A stretch of 64,000 bases of DNA from Muriicola sp. Z0-33 (lineage in GTDB: Bacteria; Bacteroidota; Bacteroidia; Flavobacteriales; Flavobacteriaceae): contig NZ_JAFMPW010000007.1 in the NCBI RefSeq assembly GCF_026126425.1, positions 124,001 through 188,000 on the forward strand. Direction: 5' to 3'. This document shows positions 1-9,069 of this stretch, in pieces. Within the stretch, counting starts at the first letter, position 1, and the number at the start of each line of letters is the position of its first letter. The notes under the pieces were generated by a model. That model saw only the letters and a program-made list of their open reading frames with translations. It had not been told where the DNA came from and did not search any database. Both the position numbers and the translations under genes were made by a program.

Positions 1-1
1 C

Positions 2-241
2 GAACACCTGGAAGGAGCAGAGAATACACCTCTTGATGTGTTGAACCAACATTTGGCTTCATTACCAACAGATAATACATTTTATGTTCATTGCGCCGGT
101 GGGTACCGATCTGTGATTGCTGCTTCTATTCTTAAGAGCAGGGGATTCCATAATCTGGTAGATATAAAAGGAGGTTTTGGAGCACTAAAAAATACCGGTC
201 TTAAAGTTACGGAGTATGTTTGTCCCTCTGGCAGTGAGTAG
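2..241 (+). CDS. Rhodanese-like domain protein, 3' part only
   Basis: The gene enters from outside the window; the frame is open from base 2 and stops at 241. The visible 79 residues form the end of a rhodanese domain. The loop H-C-A-G-G-Y-R-S carries the persulfide-forming cysteine in the CxxGxR arrangement and is followed by the usual helix and the final D-I-K-G-G-F strand. Such domains carry sulfane sulfur. In Bacteroidota they are often single-domain proteins or the C-terminus of a metallo-beta-lactamase-fold persulfide dioxygenase; the missing 5' part would decide which. Rhodanese assignment is sure, full protein identity is not. Confidence 0.85.
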   Translation, partial: EHLEGAENTPLDVLNQHLASLPTDNTFYVHCAGGYRSVIAASILKSRGFHNLVDIKGGFGALKNTGLKVTEYVCPSGSE

Positions 242-512
242 CAACAATGCAGTAAAAGAAACAAAATGTTGCACTTTGTCGAAAAAGTACCGAAATGTTG
301 AATAAATCACAATTTTCACTGATTTTATTCTCAGTTTTACCCTATCTTTAATAGGAATTTATTTACATATTTTGCCTATTTGCAGAATATTCACACCTAT
401 TAGTTGTATCAACAGATATCTTTGATTTGGAAGCTTTCCTCATATAAAAGAACACCAGCCTAGTGTATAAAGCGGCTTTCAAATAACAGGGGCATTACGT
501 AATTAGATTGCT
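242..512. other. Intergenic, no gene recognised
   Basis: AT-rich spacer between the rhodanese gene and the next candidate ORF. I see no convincing coding frame, hairpin terminator or RNA gene in it. Confidence 0.4.
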
Positions 513-608
513 ATGGATCTACTTTGGCTATACACGATTTTTGTAATTCTCATATTTGTGGTATGGCTGCTTTTTATAATTCGGATGTATAAGAGAATGA
601 AGGATTAG
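513..608 (+). CDS. Possible 31-residue single-pass membrane protein
   Basis: An ATG opens a 31-codon frame ending in TAG. The product would be almost entirely one hydrophobic helix (about residues 3-23, rich in L, I, V, F and W) followed by a short basic tail R-M-Y-K-R-M-K-D. Positive charges after the helix fit an N-out/C-in small membrane protein. It faces the nuclease gene convergently with only 14 bases between the two stops. There is no clear ribosome binding site, which is normal for Bacteroidota and so neither supports nor excludes it. It may be a chance ORF; conservation in relatives is the deciding test. Confidence 0.3.
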   Translation: MDLLWLYTIFVILIFVVWLLFIIRMYKRMKD

Positions 609-622
609 TCGGTTATAACATC

Positions 623-2005
623 CTATATCACCTTGTCTGGTTCCGTGTTTAAAATTTTATGAGGATTCTTTAGAAGGTAGGAAAACACAAGGCGTTGGGC
701 TTCTACTGTATTCTGCTGAGGAGTTATATGAGCCGAAATGTCCTCAATAGAGCTGATTGTAATATCCTTAGAAATAAATCCAAAACCATTATACTGACCA
801 TTAGTGATTAAAATCACGGCATCTTCTCCTTTGTGCCTTCCCTTGTCCTTGATAACCACATCTTTATTTCCGGTTCTGATATATTCCATGGCACTGCGCA
901 CTTTTTTGTTATAATCTTCGGGCGATTCCTCATCCCTACAGATTCCTTCACAATTGTTTAATCTGTAATGAGAGCAGGAACTCACATTCTCCTGAAGATG
1001 ACAATATTTAGCACAGAGTTGAAATTCTTCACATAATTGTTCCAGATACAACCTGCAATCTGTAGTGCTGTTTAGGATCAATAGGGGTTGTGGGGCCAGT
1101 TTAAGTTTATTAAAAGCCAAATGCAAAATGCCGTTTCTGTCTTCGTAGGAGAAAATGCCATACTGCTGAATTCTCCTTTTCTGCGCTCTGTTGTAGGGTG
1201 GATAGAGACTTTTTATGGCTGCAGATTCCATGAGTAATGCTACAATTTCACTCCCTGATATTTCAAAATCTACATCTGTGGTTTCATTGCACATCCTCAC
1301 TTCTTTGGTCGACTTATCATAAAAGTGACTCAACACCCGCTTTTTGATGTTAATTGCTTTGCCCACATAAATAATTTCACCTTTGCTGTTTTTAAAGTAA
1401 TAGATCCCGGCCTCCTGAGGTAAATTATTATATACCTCTCGCGCTAAACCAGGAGGTAAAGTGGCTTCCTGGGAACGTGCATTGAGAAATGTTTTAAATA
1501 CAGCTTCCGAACCGTCCAGACCTATCAGCTTCCTGAAAAGTAAAACTGTGGCGTGGGCATCTCCCCTGGCACGATGGCGGTCTTTTAACGGAATATCGAG
1601 GGCTGAGCAAAGTTTGCCCAGACTATATGAATGGTAACCGGGAATTAGTTTTCTGGAGAGACGAACCGTACATAACTTTTTCCTGATAAAATCTCGTCCA
1701 ATATTCTTGAATTCGTGCTTAATTACATTGTAATCAAAATTTACACTATGCGCTACAAATATACATTCCGATGTTATTGCCTCTATCTGTGGTGCTATTG
1801 CCTCCAAAGTAGGCGCGTTGCGGACCAAATGGTTGTCTATTCCTGTTAAGCCTGTAATGAAATAGGGAATTTCACATTCGGGATTAACCAGGGAAGTAAA
1901 CTCGTCTATAATCTGATCTCCATCAAATTTGAAAATAGAAATTTCGGTAATCTTGTTACCTTTTATGCCATTACCAGTGGTTTCTATGTCTACAATACAA
2001 TACAA
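623..2005 (-). CDS. DnaQ-like exonuclease fused to UvrC-type GIY-YIG nuclease domain
   Basis: 460-residue protein. Residues 1-165 are a DEDDh 3'-5' exonuclease domain: D6-I-E8-T-T, the H-S-V-N-F-D91 motif, and a final H144...D149 motif. Residues about 198-280 are a GIY-YIG nuclease domain with G200-I-Y202, Y213-V-G215 and R223. The remainder resembles the UvrC/Cho middle region and has a cysteine cluster around C-x3-C near residue 335. Fusions of epsilon-type exonuclease and UvrC-like domain occur in Bacteroidota and Actinobacteria and are thought to act in DNA repair. No in-frame ATG exists before the first domain; TTG at 2005, preceded by AGGAG five bases upstream, is the only sensible start. 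Transcribed alone, divergent from the fucose operon. Confidence 0.85.
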   Translation of the reverse strand: MYCIVDIETTGNGIKGNKITEISIFKFDGDQIIDEFTSLVNPECEIPYFITGLTGIDNHLVRNAPTLEAIAPQIEAITSECIFVAHSVNFDYNVIKHEFKNIGRDFIRKKLCTVRLSRKLIPGYHSYSLGKLCSALDIPLKDRHRARGDAHATVLLFRKLIGLDGSEAVFKTFLNARSQEATLPPGLAREVYNNLPQEAGIYYFKNSKGEIIYVGKAINIKKRVLSHFYDKSTKEVRMCNETTDVDFEISGSEIVALLMESAAIKSLYPPYNRAQKRRIQQYGIFSYEDRNGILHLAFNKLKLAPQPLLILNSTTDCRLYLEQLCEEFQLCAKYCHLQENVSSCSHYRLNNCEGICRDEESPEDYNKKVRSAMEYIRTGNKDVVIKDKGRHKGEDAVILITNGQYNGFGFISKDITISSIEDISAHITPQQNTVEAQRLVFSYLLKNPHKILNTEPDKVI

Positions 2006-2154
2006 GTGCTCCTGAATATTTTTGGGAAGATAAAGTTAGTCGATTTTTTAATAATTCAGCAGGCAGTCTCTCAGGAGATAAAATTAGAGAGAAAGACAGG
2101 TATTCTCTATGGTATTAAAATTTTGATTATGTATTTTTATGGAAATCACATTGA

Positions 2155-2928
2155 ATGAAATTTAGTCTGGAAAATAAAACCGCCCTGGTTACCGGAGGTG
2201 GAAGTGGCATCGGTAGGGCAATCTCCATGGCCCTGGCGCAGCAAGGGGCAATAGTACATATTTTAGATATAGACCAGGATGGCAGCGCGGAAGTGTTAAA
2301 AGAGATCAGGGATGATGGAGGCGATGCAAATGTACATAGCTGTAATGTGGCTATCCAGGATGAGGTGAAGGAAACCGTAGCAGAAATTACAAAAAGCTCG
2401 GGGATAGATATTCTTATAAATAATGCCGGTATCGCACATATTGGCAATGTGGAGACGACTACAGAAGCAGATCTGGACAAACTCTATAATGTAAATATAA
2501 AAGGAGTATACAACTGTATTCATGCCTGTATCGGACATATAAAAGAAAATGGTGGAGTTATCATTAACATGGCATCTGTAGCCGCCACGGTTGGTATTTC
2601 TGAAAGATTTGCTTATTCCATGACCAAGGGTGCCGTGCTGACTATGACCTATGCTGTGGCCAAAGATTATCTGGAATTTGGAGTTAGATGCAATAGTATT
2701 TCACCTGGGAGGGTACATACCCCTTTTGTGGATGGGTATTTACAAAATAACTATCCCGATAACAAGCAGGAGATGTTCGAAAAACTTTCAAAAACCCAAC
2801 CCATAGGAAGAATGGGCAAACCGGAAGAAATTGCTAACCTCACCGTATATCTTTGTTCCGATGAAGCCTCTTTTATCACAGGTACAGATTTTCCTATTGA
2901 TGGGGGCTATATTAAATTAAATGGATAG
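2155..2928 (+). CDS. SDR oxidoreductase, probable 2-keto-3-deoxy-L-fuconate 4-dehydrogenase
   Basis: 257-residue classical short-chain dehydrogenase. Visible motifs are T13-G-G-G-S-G-I-G20 (cofactor loop), N-N-A-G at 89-92, and catalytic S141, Y154 and K158. An aspartate after beta-strand 2 (D38) favours NAD+ over NADP+. It is the first gene of a tight operon and overlaps the following sulfatase by 8 bases. The neighbouring FAH-family hydrolase, alpha-fucosidase and L-lactate dehydrogenase make oxidation of 2-keto-3-deoxy-L-fuconate to the 2,4-diketo acid the most economical role, as in the non-phosphorylated fucose pathway described in Xanthomonas. L-rhamnose acids are an alternative. Family is certain, substrate is inferred. 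Confidence 0.85.
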   Translation: MKFSLENKTALVTGGGSGIGRAISMALAQQGAIVHILDIDQDGSAEVLKEIRDDGGDANVHSCNVAIQDEVKETVAEITKSSGIDILINNAGIAHIGNVETTTEADLDKLYNVNIKGVYNCIHACIGHIKENGGVIINMASVAATVGISERFAYSMTKGAVLTMTYAVAKDYLEFGVRCNSISPGRVHTPFVDGYLQNNYPDNKQEMFEKLSKTQPIGRMGKPEEIANLTVYLCSDEASFITGTDFPIDGGYIKLNG

Positions 2929-4513
2929 AATTATACCCTATATTAAGTCGGCGTCTTTACTCTTACTATTGTTAGGATGTGCTCAAAGTCAAAAAGAAGC
3001 TGTACCCGAACAACAATTACCCAATATTGTTTATGTTTTGGCAGATGACCTTGGTTACGGAGATATAAGCAGTTTTAATCCGGAAGGGAAAATTCTGACG
3101 CCTAATATAGATAAGCTGGCTGAAGATGGTATGAAATTCACAGATGCACATACATCCGCTGCCGTATGCACTCCGACCCGTTACGGAATTCTGACAGGAA
3201 GATACAATTGGAGAAGTGGTCTTAAAAATGGCGTACTAACCGGCAAATCCAGGGCGCTGATCCCATCAGACAGGAGCACGGTGGCTTCTCTGCTTAAACA
3301 GGCCGGCTATACTACCGCCTTTATTGGCAAATGGCATTTAGGTTGGGACTGGGCTTTAAAAGACACAACAAATTTTGGAGGAGACGGTTGGGACCACAGA
3401 GATTTTGAAGGAATAGATTTTAGCAGGCCGGTCAGCAATACTCCAAATGGCCTGGGTTTTGATTATGCTTATGGGCACTCGGGTTCCCTGGACATGGCAC
3501 CCTATGTTTATGTGGAAAATGGCAATATTACTGCAGCGGTAGATCATATTACCGAAAATACAGATAAATATACCTGGTGGAGAAAAGGGCCCACTGCGGC
3601 CGACTTTATACATCAGGAGGTGACTCCAAACTTATTTAGTAAGGCCCGGAAATATATACAGGAAAAAGCCGCAGATGAAAAACCATTTTTTCTGTATTTG
3701 GCACTGCCTTCACCGCACACCCCAATTTTGCCAGCAAAAGAATGGCAGGGAAAAAGCGGAATTAATCCCTATGCAGATTTTGTAATGATGATAGACAGCT
3801 ATATGGGGCAACTTACTGCAGCTATTGCGGCAGCAGGAATAGAAGAAAACACCTTGCTGATATTTACCAGTGATAATGGCTGTTCTCCTGAAGCGGATTT
3901 TGAACTATTAGCAGAAAAAGGTCATCTTCCCAGTTATATTTACAGGGGGCATAAAGCAGATATTTTTGAAGGGGGTCACAGGGTGCCATTTCTGGCTAAA
4001 TGGCCATCAAGGATTGCTGCTGGTACGGTAAGCGACAATACTATTTGTACTACTGATTTGTATGCTACCTGTGCTGAAATTACCGATATACCCATGCAGG
4101 AAAACAGCGGAGAGGACAGTTTTTCAATCTTATCACTACTTTCCGGAGGAGATGACTCCTCCTATAACAGACAGGCTACTGTGCACCATTCCATAAACGG
4201 TAGTTTTGCCATCCGCAAGGGTCCCTGGAAGCTGATTTTTGCAGCAGATTCAGGTGGATGGAGTTCTCCTAAACCGGGTGAGGCAATTCTGGAAGACGTC
4301 CCGGAATATCAGTTGTACAATCTTGACAATGATGCTGCAGAAAGCAACAATTTGTATGAGAAGCATCCGGAAGTTGCTACCGAACTCGAGGAAATTATGG
4401 CCCGCTATGTACACGATGGCAGAAGCAGGCCCGGAAATAAACAAACTAATGACGCCGCTTTATTTGGAAATAAGGATTGGCCGCAGATAGAGATTTTTAA
4501 CCAATTAAAATAA
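2921..4513 (+). CDS. S1-family sulfatase, lipoprotein
   Basis: 530-residue formylglycine-dependent sulfatase. A signal peptide with lipobox L-L-G-C20 predicts a lipoprotein, so it acts in the periplasm or on the cell surface. Metal-binding aspartates are D42-D43 (A-D-D-L-G-Y-G). The sulfatase signature is C83-T-P-T-R, where C83 would be converted to formylglycine, followed by G-I-L-T-G-R. K137 and H139 lie in G-K-W-H-L-G, and a later S-D-N-G motif completes the metal site. The start codon lies inside the last codons of the SDR gene, so the two are translationally linked. Context suggests removal of sulfate from a fucose-containing glycan. Regioselectivity and S1 subfamily cannot be read from sequence alone. 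Confidence 0.93.
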   Translation: MDRIIPYIKSASLLLLLLGCAQSQKEAVPEQQLPNIVYVLADDLGYGDISSFNPEGKILTPNIDKLAEDGMKFTDAHTSAAVCTPTRYGILTGRYNWRSGLKNGVLTGKSRALIPSDRSTVASLLKQAGYTTAFIGKWHLGWDWALKDTTNFGGDGWDHRDFEGIDFSRPVSNTPNGLGFDYAYGHSGSLDMAPYVYVENGNITAAVDHITENTDKYTWWRKGPTAADFIHQEVTPNLFSKARKYIQEKAADEKPFFLYLALPSPHTPILPAKEWQGKSGINPYADFVMMIDSYMGQLTAAIAAAGIEENTLLIFTSDNGCSPEADFELLAEKGHLPSYIYRGHKADIFEGGHRVPFLAKWPSRIAAGTVSDNTICTTDLYATCAEITDIPMQENSGEDSFSILSLLSGGDDSSYNRQATVHHSINGSFAIRKGPWKLIFAADSGGWSSPKPGEAILEDVPEYQLYNLDNDAAESNNLYEKHPEVATELEEIMARYVHDGRSRPGNKQTNDAALFGNKDWPQIEIFNQLK

Positions 4514-4517
4514 TAAA

Positions 4518-5372
4518 ATGAAGCTTATAAGGTTTGGTGCTCCCGGAGTAGAAAAGCCGGGATTACTTTTAGAAGATGGTACCCGTCTGGACGTCTCCGA
4601 ATTTGGAGAAGATTATACAGAATATTTTTTTGAAACTGATGGCCCTGACCGACTGCAGCATTGGCTAAACAACAATATCGCAGAGTGCCCTAAAATTGCT
4701 GAAGATGTAAGACTTGGTCCGCCACTTGTCCGCCCTTCTAAATTGGTTTGTGTAGGTCTTAATTACGCCAAACACGCCCAGGAGAGCGGAATGAACATTC
4801 CTTCAGAACCTGTGCTTTTTTTTAAGGCTACCTCGGCAATTGTAGGTCCCAATGATGATGTTGTCATCCCAAAGGGAAGTCTTAAAACAGATTGGGAAGT
4901 TGAACTCGCCTTTGTAATTGGCAAAAGAGCGTCTTATGTAAGTGAGCAGGAAGCTATGGACCACGTAGCCGGATATTTGCTGCACAACGACTATAGCGAG
5001 CGCGAATATCAGTTAGAGCGAGAGGGTCAGTGGGTAAAAGGAAAAAGCTGCGATACCTTTGCTCCCCTGGGCCCATTTTTGGCCACAAAAGATGAAATTC
5101 CCGATCCGCATAATCTGAATTTGTGGCTAACCCTTAATGGAGAAATGATGCAGAACAGCAATACTTCAGATTTTGTTTTTGGGATTCCAAAATTAGTCAG
5201 TTATATCAGCGAATTTATGACACTTCTTCCGGGAGATATTGTTTCTACCGGTACCCCGTTTGGGGTTGGCCTGGGATTGAATCCTCCTAAATATTTAAAG
5301 GCGGGAGATATGGTCGAGTTGGGAATAGAAGGACTGGGAAGTTCAAAACAAAAAGCCATAGCATATCAATAA
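4518..5372 (+). CDS. FAH-family hydrolase, probable 2,4-diketo-3-deoxy-L-fuconate hydrolase
   Basis: 284-residue fumarylacetoacetate hydrolase family enzyme. The catalytic fold begins at about residue 72 (K-L-V-C-V-G-L-N-Y). Metal ligands are E127 and E129 in W-E-V-E-L and D158 in H-N-D-Y-S. The loop K-S-C-D-T-F-A-P-L-G-P is typical of the group that cleaves diketo sugar acids. Cleavage of 2,4-diketo-3-deoxy-L-fuconate would give pyruvate and L-lactate. The SDR two genes upstream would make that substrate and the L-lactate dehydrogenase three genes downstream would consume the product. Spacing to both neighbouring sulfatase genes is under 6 bases. The rhamnonate analogue is the main alternative. 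Confidence 0.88.
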   Translation: MKLIRFGAPGVEKPGLLLEDGTRLDVSEFGEDYTEYFFETDGPDRLQHWLNNNIAECPKIAEDVRLGPPLVRPSKLVCVGLNYAKHAQESGMNIPSEPVLFFKATSAIVGPNDDVVIPKGSLKTDWEVELAFVIGKRASYVSEQEAMDHVAGYLLHNDYSEREYQLEREGQWVKGKSCDTFAPLGPFLATKDEIPDPHNLNLWLTLNGEMMQNSNTSDFVFGIPKLVSYISEFMTLLPGDIVSTGTPFGVGLGLNPPKYLKAGDMVELGIEGLGSSKQKAIAYQ

Positions 5373-5377
5373 ACAAA

Positions 5378-6949
5378 ATGCATTCTAAGAAAATCAAAGC
5401 ATATTTACCCTTTCTATTGAGTTTGTTCTTGCTGAATTCCTGCAAAATGACCAACAATGGACAACCCGATACAAGGCCCAACATTGTTTTATTCCTTGTG
5501 GATGATATGGGTTGGCAAGATACCTCCGTGCCCTTTTGGGAAAAGAAGACACCCTTTAACAGCAGGTACTATACACCAAACATGGAAAGATTGGCCATGC
5601 AGGGTATGAAATTCACCCAGGCATATGCCACCCCTGTATGTTCGCCAACAAGGATAAGTCTTATGACCGGTATGAACGCAGCCAGGCACCGTGTAACAAA
5701 CTGGACCTTAAAAAAAGACAGTATCCAACCTATGGAGAGGGAACATCCGACATTAGATTTTCCAATCTGGAACGTGAACGGCATGAGCGCTGTGCCAGGT
5801 GACCCCAGGGCGGTGCATGCCAACCCCTTACCTCAAATTCTGAAAGAGCATGGATATTATACCATTCATTCTGGAAAAGCACATTTGGGAGCCATTGGCA
5901 CTCCGGGAGAAAACCCTTTAAATTTAGGGTTTGATGTAAATATTGCAGGTCATGCTGCGGGTGCACCGCAGAGCTATTACGGAACAGAGGATTTTGGTAA
6001 TGGTCAAAAGGGGAAAGAGGATTGGGCAGTACCCGGCCTGGAAAAATATCATGGTGAAGATATCTTTCTTACAGAGGCCATTACCAGGGAAGCACTGGTA
6101 GCCATGGACACGGCCATCACAATTGAAAAGCCTTTCTTTTTGTATATGTCTCATTATGCCGTGCATACACCAATAATGGGAGATGACAGATATTTAGACA
6201 AATACCTGGAAAAGGGAATTGATAGTACTGAGGCAAAATACGCCTCTATGGTCGAAGGAATGGACAAAAGTCTTGGGGACATAATGGACTATCTTGAAGA
6301 AAAACAACTTGCCGAAAATACCATCATTCTATTTATGTCAGACAATGGAGGCCTAAGTGTACACGCCAGAGGGGGTGAGGCTAATACGCACAACAGGCCC
6401 CTTGCGAGTGGAAAAGGTTCTATGTACGAAGGAGGTATCAGAGAGCCCATGCTGGTGAAATGGCCAGGGGTAGTTGCCCCGGGTACTGTTAGCGATCAAC
6501 AATTAATCATTGAAGACTTTTATCCAACCATCCTTGAAATGGCAGGAGTAGATCAACTATCAACCGTACAAGAGGTAGACGGGATAAGCTTTACCGCAGC
6601 ACTTAAAGAACAGGTTGAGACTTCAGTAAATGACAGGCCATTATTCTGGCACTATCCTAACGAATGGGGCCCTGAAGGCCCGGGCATAGGTGCTGCCAGT
6701 ACAGTGAGAAAAGGAGATTGGAAATTCATCTACTTTCATCAAGATCAACGTATGGAATTATTTAATTTAAAGAATGATATTGGCGAAACAGCTAATCTGG
6801 CTCCGGAAAATCCGATGGTTGTAACAGAATTGGCAAAAACCTTATCGGACCATTTAAGGGCGGTGCAGGCCCAGATGCCAAAAGATAAAAAATCTGGAAA
6901 GTCCATACCTTTTCCTGATGAAGTGATACGGCAAGGAACAACACCATAA
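5378..6949 (+). CDS. Second S1-family sulfatase, lipoprotein
   Basis: 523 residues. The signal peptide ends in lipobox L-L-N-S-C22. The sulfatase motifs are D42-D43 in V-D-D-M-G-W, the formylglycine signature C88-S-P-T-R, K167 and H169 in G-K-A-H-L-G, and a later M-S-D-N-G-G. It differs clearly from the sulfatase at 2921 (a long insert before the K-x-H motif and a different substrate-pocket sequence), so the two probably remove sulfate from different positions or linkages. It sits 5 bases after the FAH hydrolase and 17 bases before the fucosidase, in the same operon. No sulfatase-maturing enzyme is in the window, so that function must be encoded elsewhere. Confidence 0.93.
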   Translation: MHSKKIKAYLPFLLSLFLLNSCKMTNNGQPDTRPNIVLFLVDDMGWQDTSVPFWEKKTPFNSRYYTPNMERLAMQGMKFTQAYATPVCSPTRISLMTGMNAARHRVTNWTLKKDSIQPMEREHPTLDFPIWNVNGMSAVPGDPRAVHANPLPQILKEHGYYTIHSGKAHLGAIGTPGENPLNLGFDVNIAGHAAGAPQSYYGTEDFGNGQKGKEDWAVPGLEKYHGEDIFLTEAITREALVAMDTAITIEKPFFLYMSHYAVHTPIMGDDRYLDKYLEKGIDSTEAKYASMVEGMDKSLGDIMDYLEEKQLAENTIILFMSDNGGLSVHARGGEANTHNRPLASGKGSMYEGGIREPMLVKWPGVVAPGTVSDQQLIIEDFYPTILEMAGVDQLSTVQEVDGISFTAALKEQVETSVNDRPLFWHYPNEWGPEGPGIGAASTVRKGDWKFIYFHQDQRMELFNLKNDIGETANLAPENPMVVTELAKTLSDHLRAVQAQMPKDKKSGKSIPFPDEVIRQGTTP

Positions 6950-6966
6950 TATTAGAAGACACTTAG

Positions 6967-9066
6967 ATGAGTATAAAACGATTTGTATTTTTTCTCTTTG
7001 GGCTAATGATTTTGATTGGCTGTACTCCGGAGGTGGCGCCACCAGCTCCTCTTGGTCCGATACCTTCAGCCAGGCAATTGGCCTGGCATAAAATGGAGTA
7101 TTACGCCTTCGTGCATTTTAATATGAACACCTTTACAGATATGGAATGGGGGTTGGGTGGAGAATCTCCTCAAACGTTTAACCCTACCGAACTAGATACC
7201 CGTCAATGGGCAAGGGTGGCAAAAGAAGCGGGGATGAAAGGGATTATCATTACTGCTAAACACCATGATGGCTTCTGTTTGTGGCCCACCAAAACTACGG
7301 AGCACTCGGTTAAGAATGCTCCCTGGAAAGATGGGAAGGGAGATGTAATTAAAGAACTGGCCAAGGCGTGTGCCCAGTACGATTTAAAAATGGGAATTTA
7401 CCTTTCCCCATGGGACAGAAACCATGCCGCATATGGCAAACCTGAATATGTTGAAGATTTTCACCAGCAACTCAGGGAGTTACTTACCAACTATGGTGAA
7501 ATATTCGAAGTTTGGTTCGATGGAGCCAATGGGGGATCGGGTTATTATGGCGGAGCCAACGAGACGAGGAAAATAGATAACAAAACTTACTATCAGTGGG
7601 ATGAAACCACAGCTATTGTTCGGGAATTGCAACCTAATGCTGTGATATTTAGTGATGGCGGGCCGGATATTCGATGGGTAGGGAATGAGGAAGGCTGGGC
7701 CAATACTACCAATTGGAGTATAATGAGACGGGATGAAATTTATCCCGGATGGCCAAGATATGTGGAACTCAGATCAGGACATGAAGACGGAACGCATTGG
7801 TTGCCTGCTGAGGTTAACGTTTCTATCAGGCCCGGTTGGTATTACCATCCAAGAGAAGATCACCAGGTGAAATCCCTTCCGCAATTGATAAAGATATATT
7901 ATGAATCTATCGGCAGAAATGGCAACTTTTTGCTTAATCTTCCTGTAGATAATAGAGGACTGGTGCACGAAACAGATGTGCAGCAACTCCTGGCACTAAA
8001 AAAACAGATAGACAAGGATTTTGCTATAGAACTATCGGAAAAACAGACTATAAAATCTAGTGATACCAGGGGAAATAGTAATGAGTATGGTGCAGAAAAC
8101 ATTAATGATGGAGATAATGAAACCTATTGGGCCACCCCTGATGGGGTAACCACTTCATCTTTCACCCTCACTTTCGACACACCTACAGAAGTAAACAGGA
8201 TGGTTTTACAAGAGTATATTCCGCTAGGTCAGCGTGTACAGCAATTTAGTGTTGAAGCTTTTGTGGATAATGATTGGGTGTTGTTAGATGAACAAACCAC
8301 AATTGGCAATAGGCGTATTTTGAGATTTGATACGGTAAAGGCCAGTAAAATCAAGGTGAATATATTGAAATCCAAAGGTCCTCCCCTGATCTGCAATATG
8401 GAACTGTATAAGGCGCCAAATTTCCTTACTGCTCCGTTAATAAGTAGAAATAAAAACGGGGAGGTAAGTTTAATAAAGGCAGACAAGCAGTTAGAAGTGT
8501 ATTATACTTTGGACGGGAGCTCACCGGATAGGGGCTCCATTAAATATACTGATCCTTTTTTGGTGGCCACCCGAGCTACTATAAAAGCAATTGCTGTGAA
8601 TCCCGAAAATGGTGAAAGCAGTGTGGTCAGTAGCAAGTACCTGGATATTCCGAAAAAGGACTGGGAGGTATACGGGCCTGGTGCGGTTAAGTTGAAAGGA
8701 GCCGATCTCCTGATAGATGAAGACCCCAGGACATTTTGGGCTACTTCAGAAAATGCTGACACGAATCCTGAAATTGTCATAGATTTGGGTAAACAATATG
8801 CTATAGCGGGATTTACCTATTGGCCTAATCAGGAGCGTTATCCCTTTGGAATAGTTACTAATTACGAATGTTATATCAGCAGAGATAAACAAAATTGGCA
8901 ATTGGCCGGTAAAGGGGAGTTCGCTAATATTGTGAACAGCCGTATTGAGCAAAGAATTAATTTTAAGACCATTGAAGGTAGGTATATTAAACTAAGGGCT
9001 ACCCAATTAGCAGGTGAAGATAACAGGGCGTCCTTTGCAGAAGTTGGTGTTATAACTACAAATTAG
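6967..9066 (+). CDS. GH29 alpha-L-fucosidase with two F5/8C (CBM32-like) modules, lipoprotein
   Basis: 699 residues. Lipobox I-L-I-G-C19 is followed by a proline-rich linker. Residues about 35-350 form a GH29 barrel with H99-H100-D-G-F and the nucleophile D185 in the motif E-V-W-F-D-G-A-N-G-G; this compact motif set resembles the alpha-1,3/1,4-type branch. Residues about 370-490 are a discoidin/F5-8C module, about 500-565 a chitobiase-like beta-sandwich linker (Y-T-L-D-G-S-x-P), and about 575-699 a second F5-8C module. Retaining release of terminal L-fucose at the cell surface is the expected role. It is preceded by a sulfatase and followed after 3 bases by L-lactate dehydrogenase. Confidence 0.93.
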   Translation: MSIKRFVFFLFGLMILIGCTPEVAPPAPLGPIPSARQLAWHKMEYYAFVHFNMNTFTDMEWGLGGESPQTFNPTELDTRQWARVAKEAGMKGIIITAKHHDGFCLWPTKTTEHSVKNAPWKDGKGDVIKELAKACAQYDLKMGIYLSPWDRNHAAYGKPEYVEDFHQQLRELLTNYGEIFEVWFDGANGGSGYYGGANETRKIDNKTYYQWDETTAIVRELQPNAVIFSDGGPDIRWVGNEEGWANTTNWSIMRRDEIYPGWPRYVELRSGHEDGTHWLPAEVNVSIRPGWYYHPREDHQVKSLPQLIKIYYESIGRNGNFLLNLPVDNRGLVHETDVQQLLALKKQIDKDFAIELSEKQTIKSSDTRGNSNEYGAENINDGDNETYWATPDGVTTSSFTLTFDTPTEVNRMVLQEYIPLGQRVQQFSVEAFVDNDWVLLDEQTTIGNRRILRFDTVKASKIKVNILKSKGPPLICNMELYKAPNFLTAPLISRNKNGEVSLIKADKQLEVYYTLDGSSPDRGSIKYTDPFLVATRATIKAIAVNPENGESSVVSSKYLDIPKKDWEVYGPGAVKLKGADLLIDEDPRTFWATSENADTNPEIVIDLGKQYAIAGFTYWPNQERYPFGIVTNYECYISRDKQNWQLAGKGEFANIVNSRIEQRINFKTIEGRYIKLRATQLAGEDNRASFAEVGVITTN

Positions 9067-9069
9067 ACT

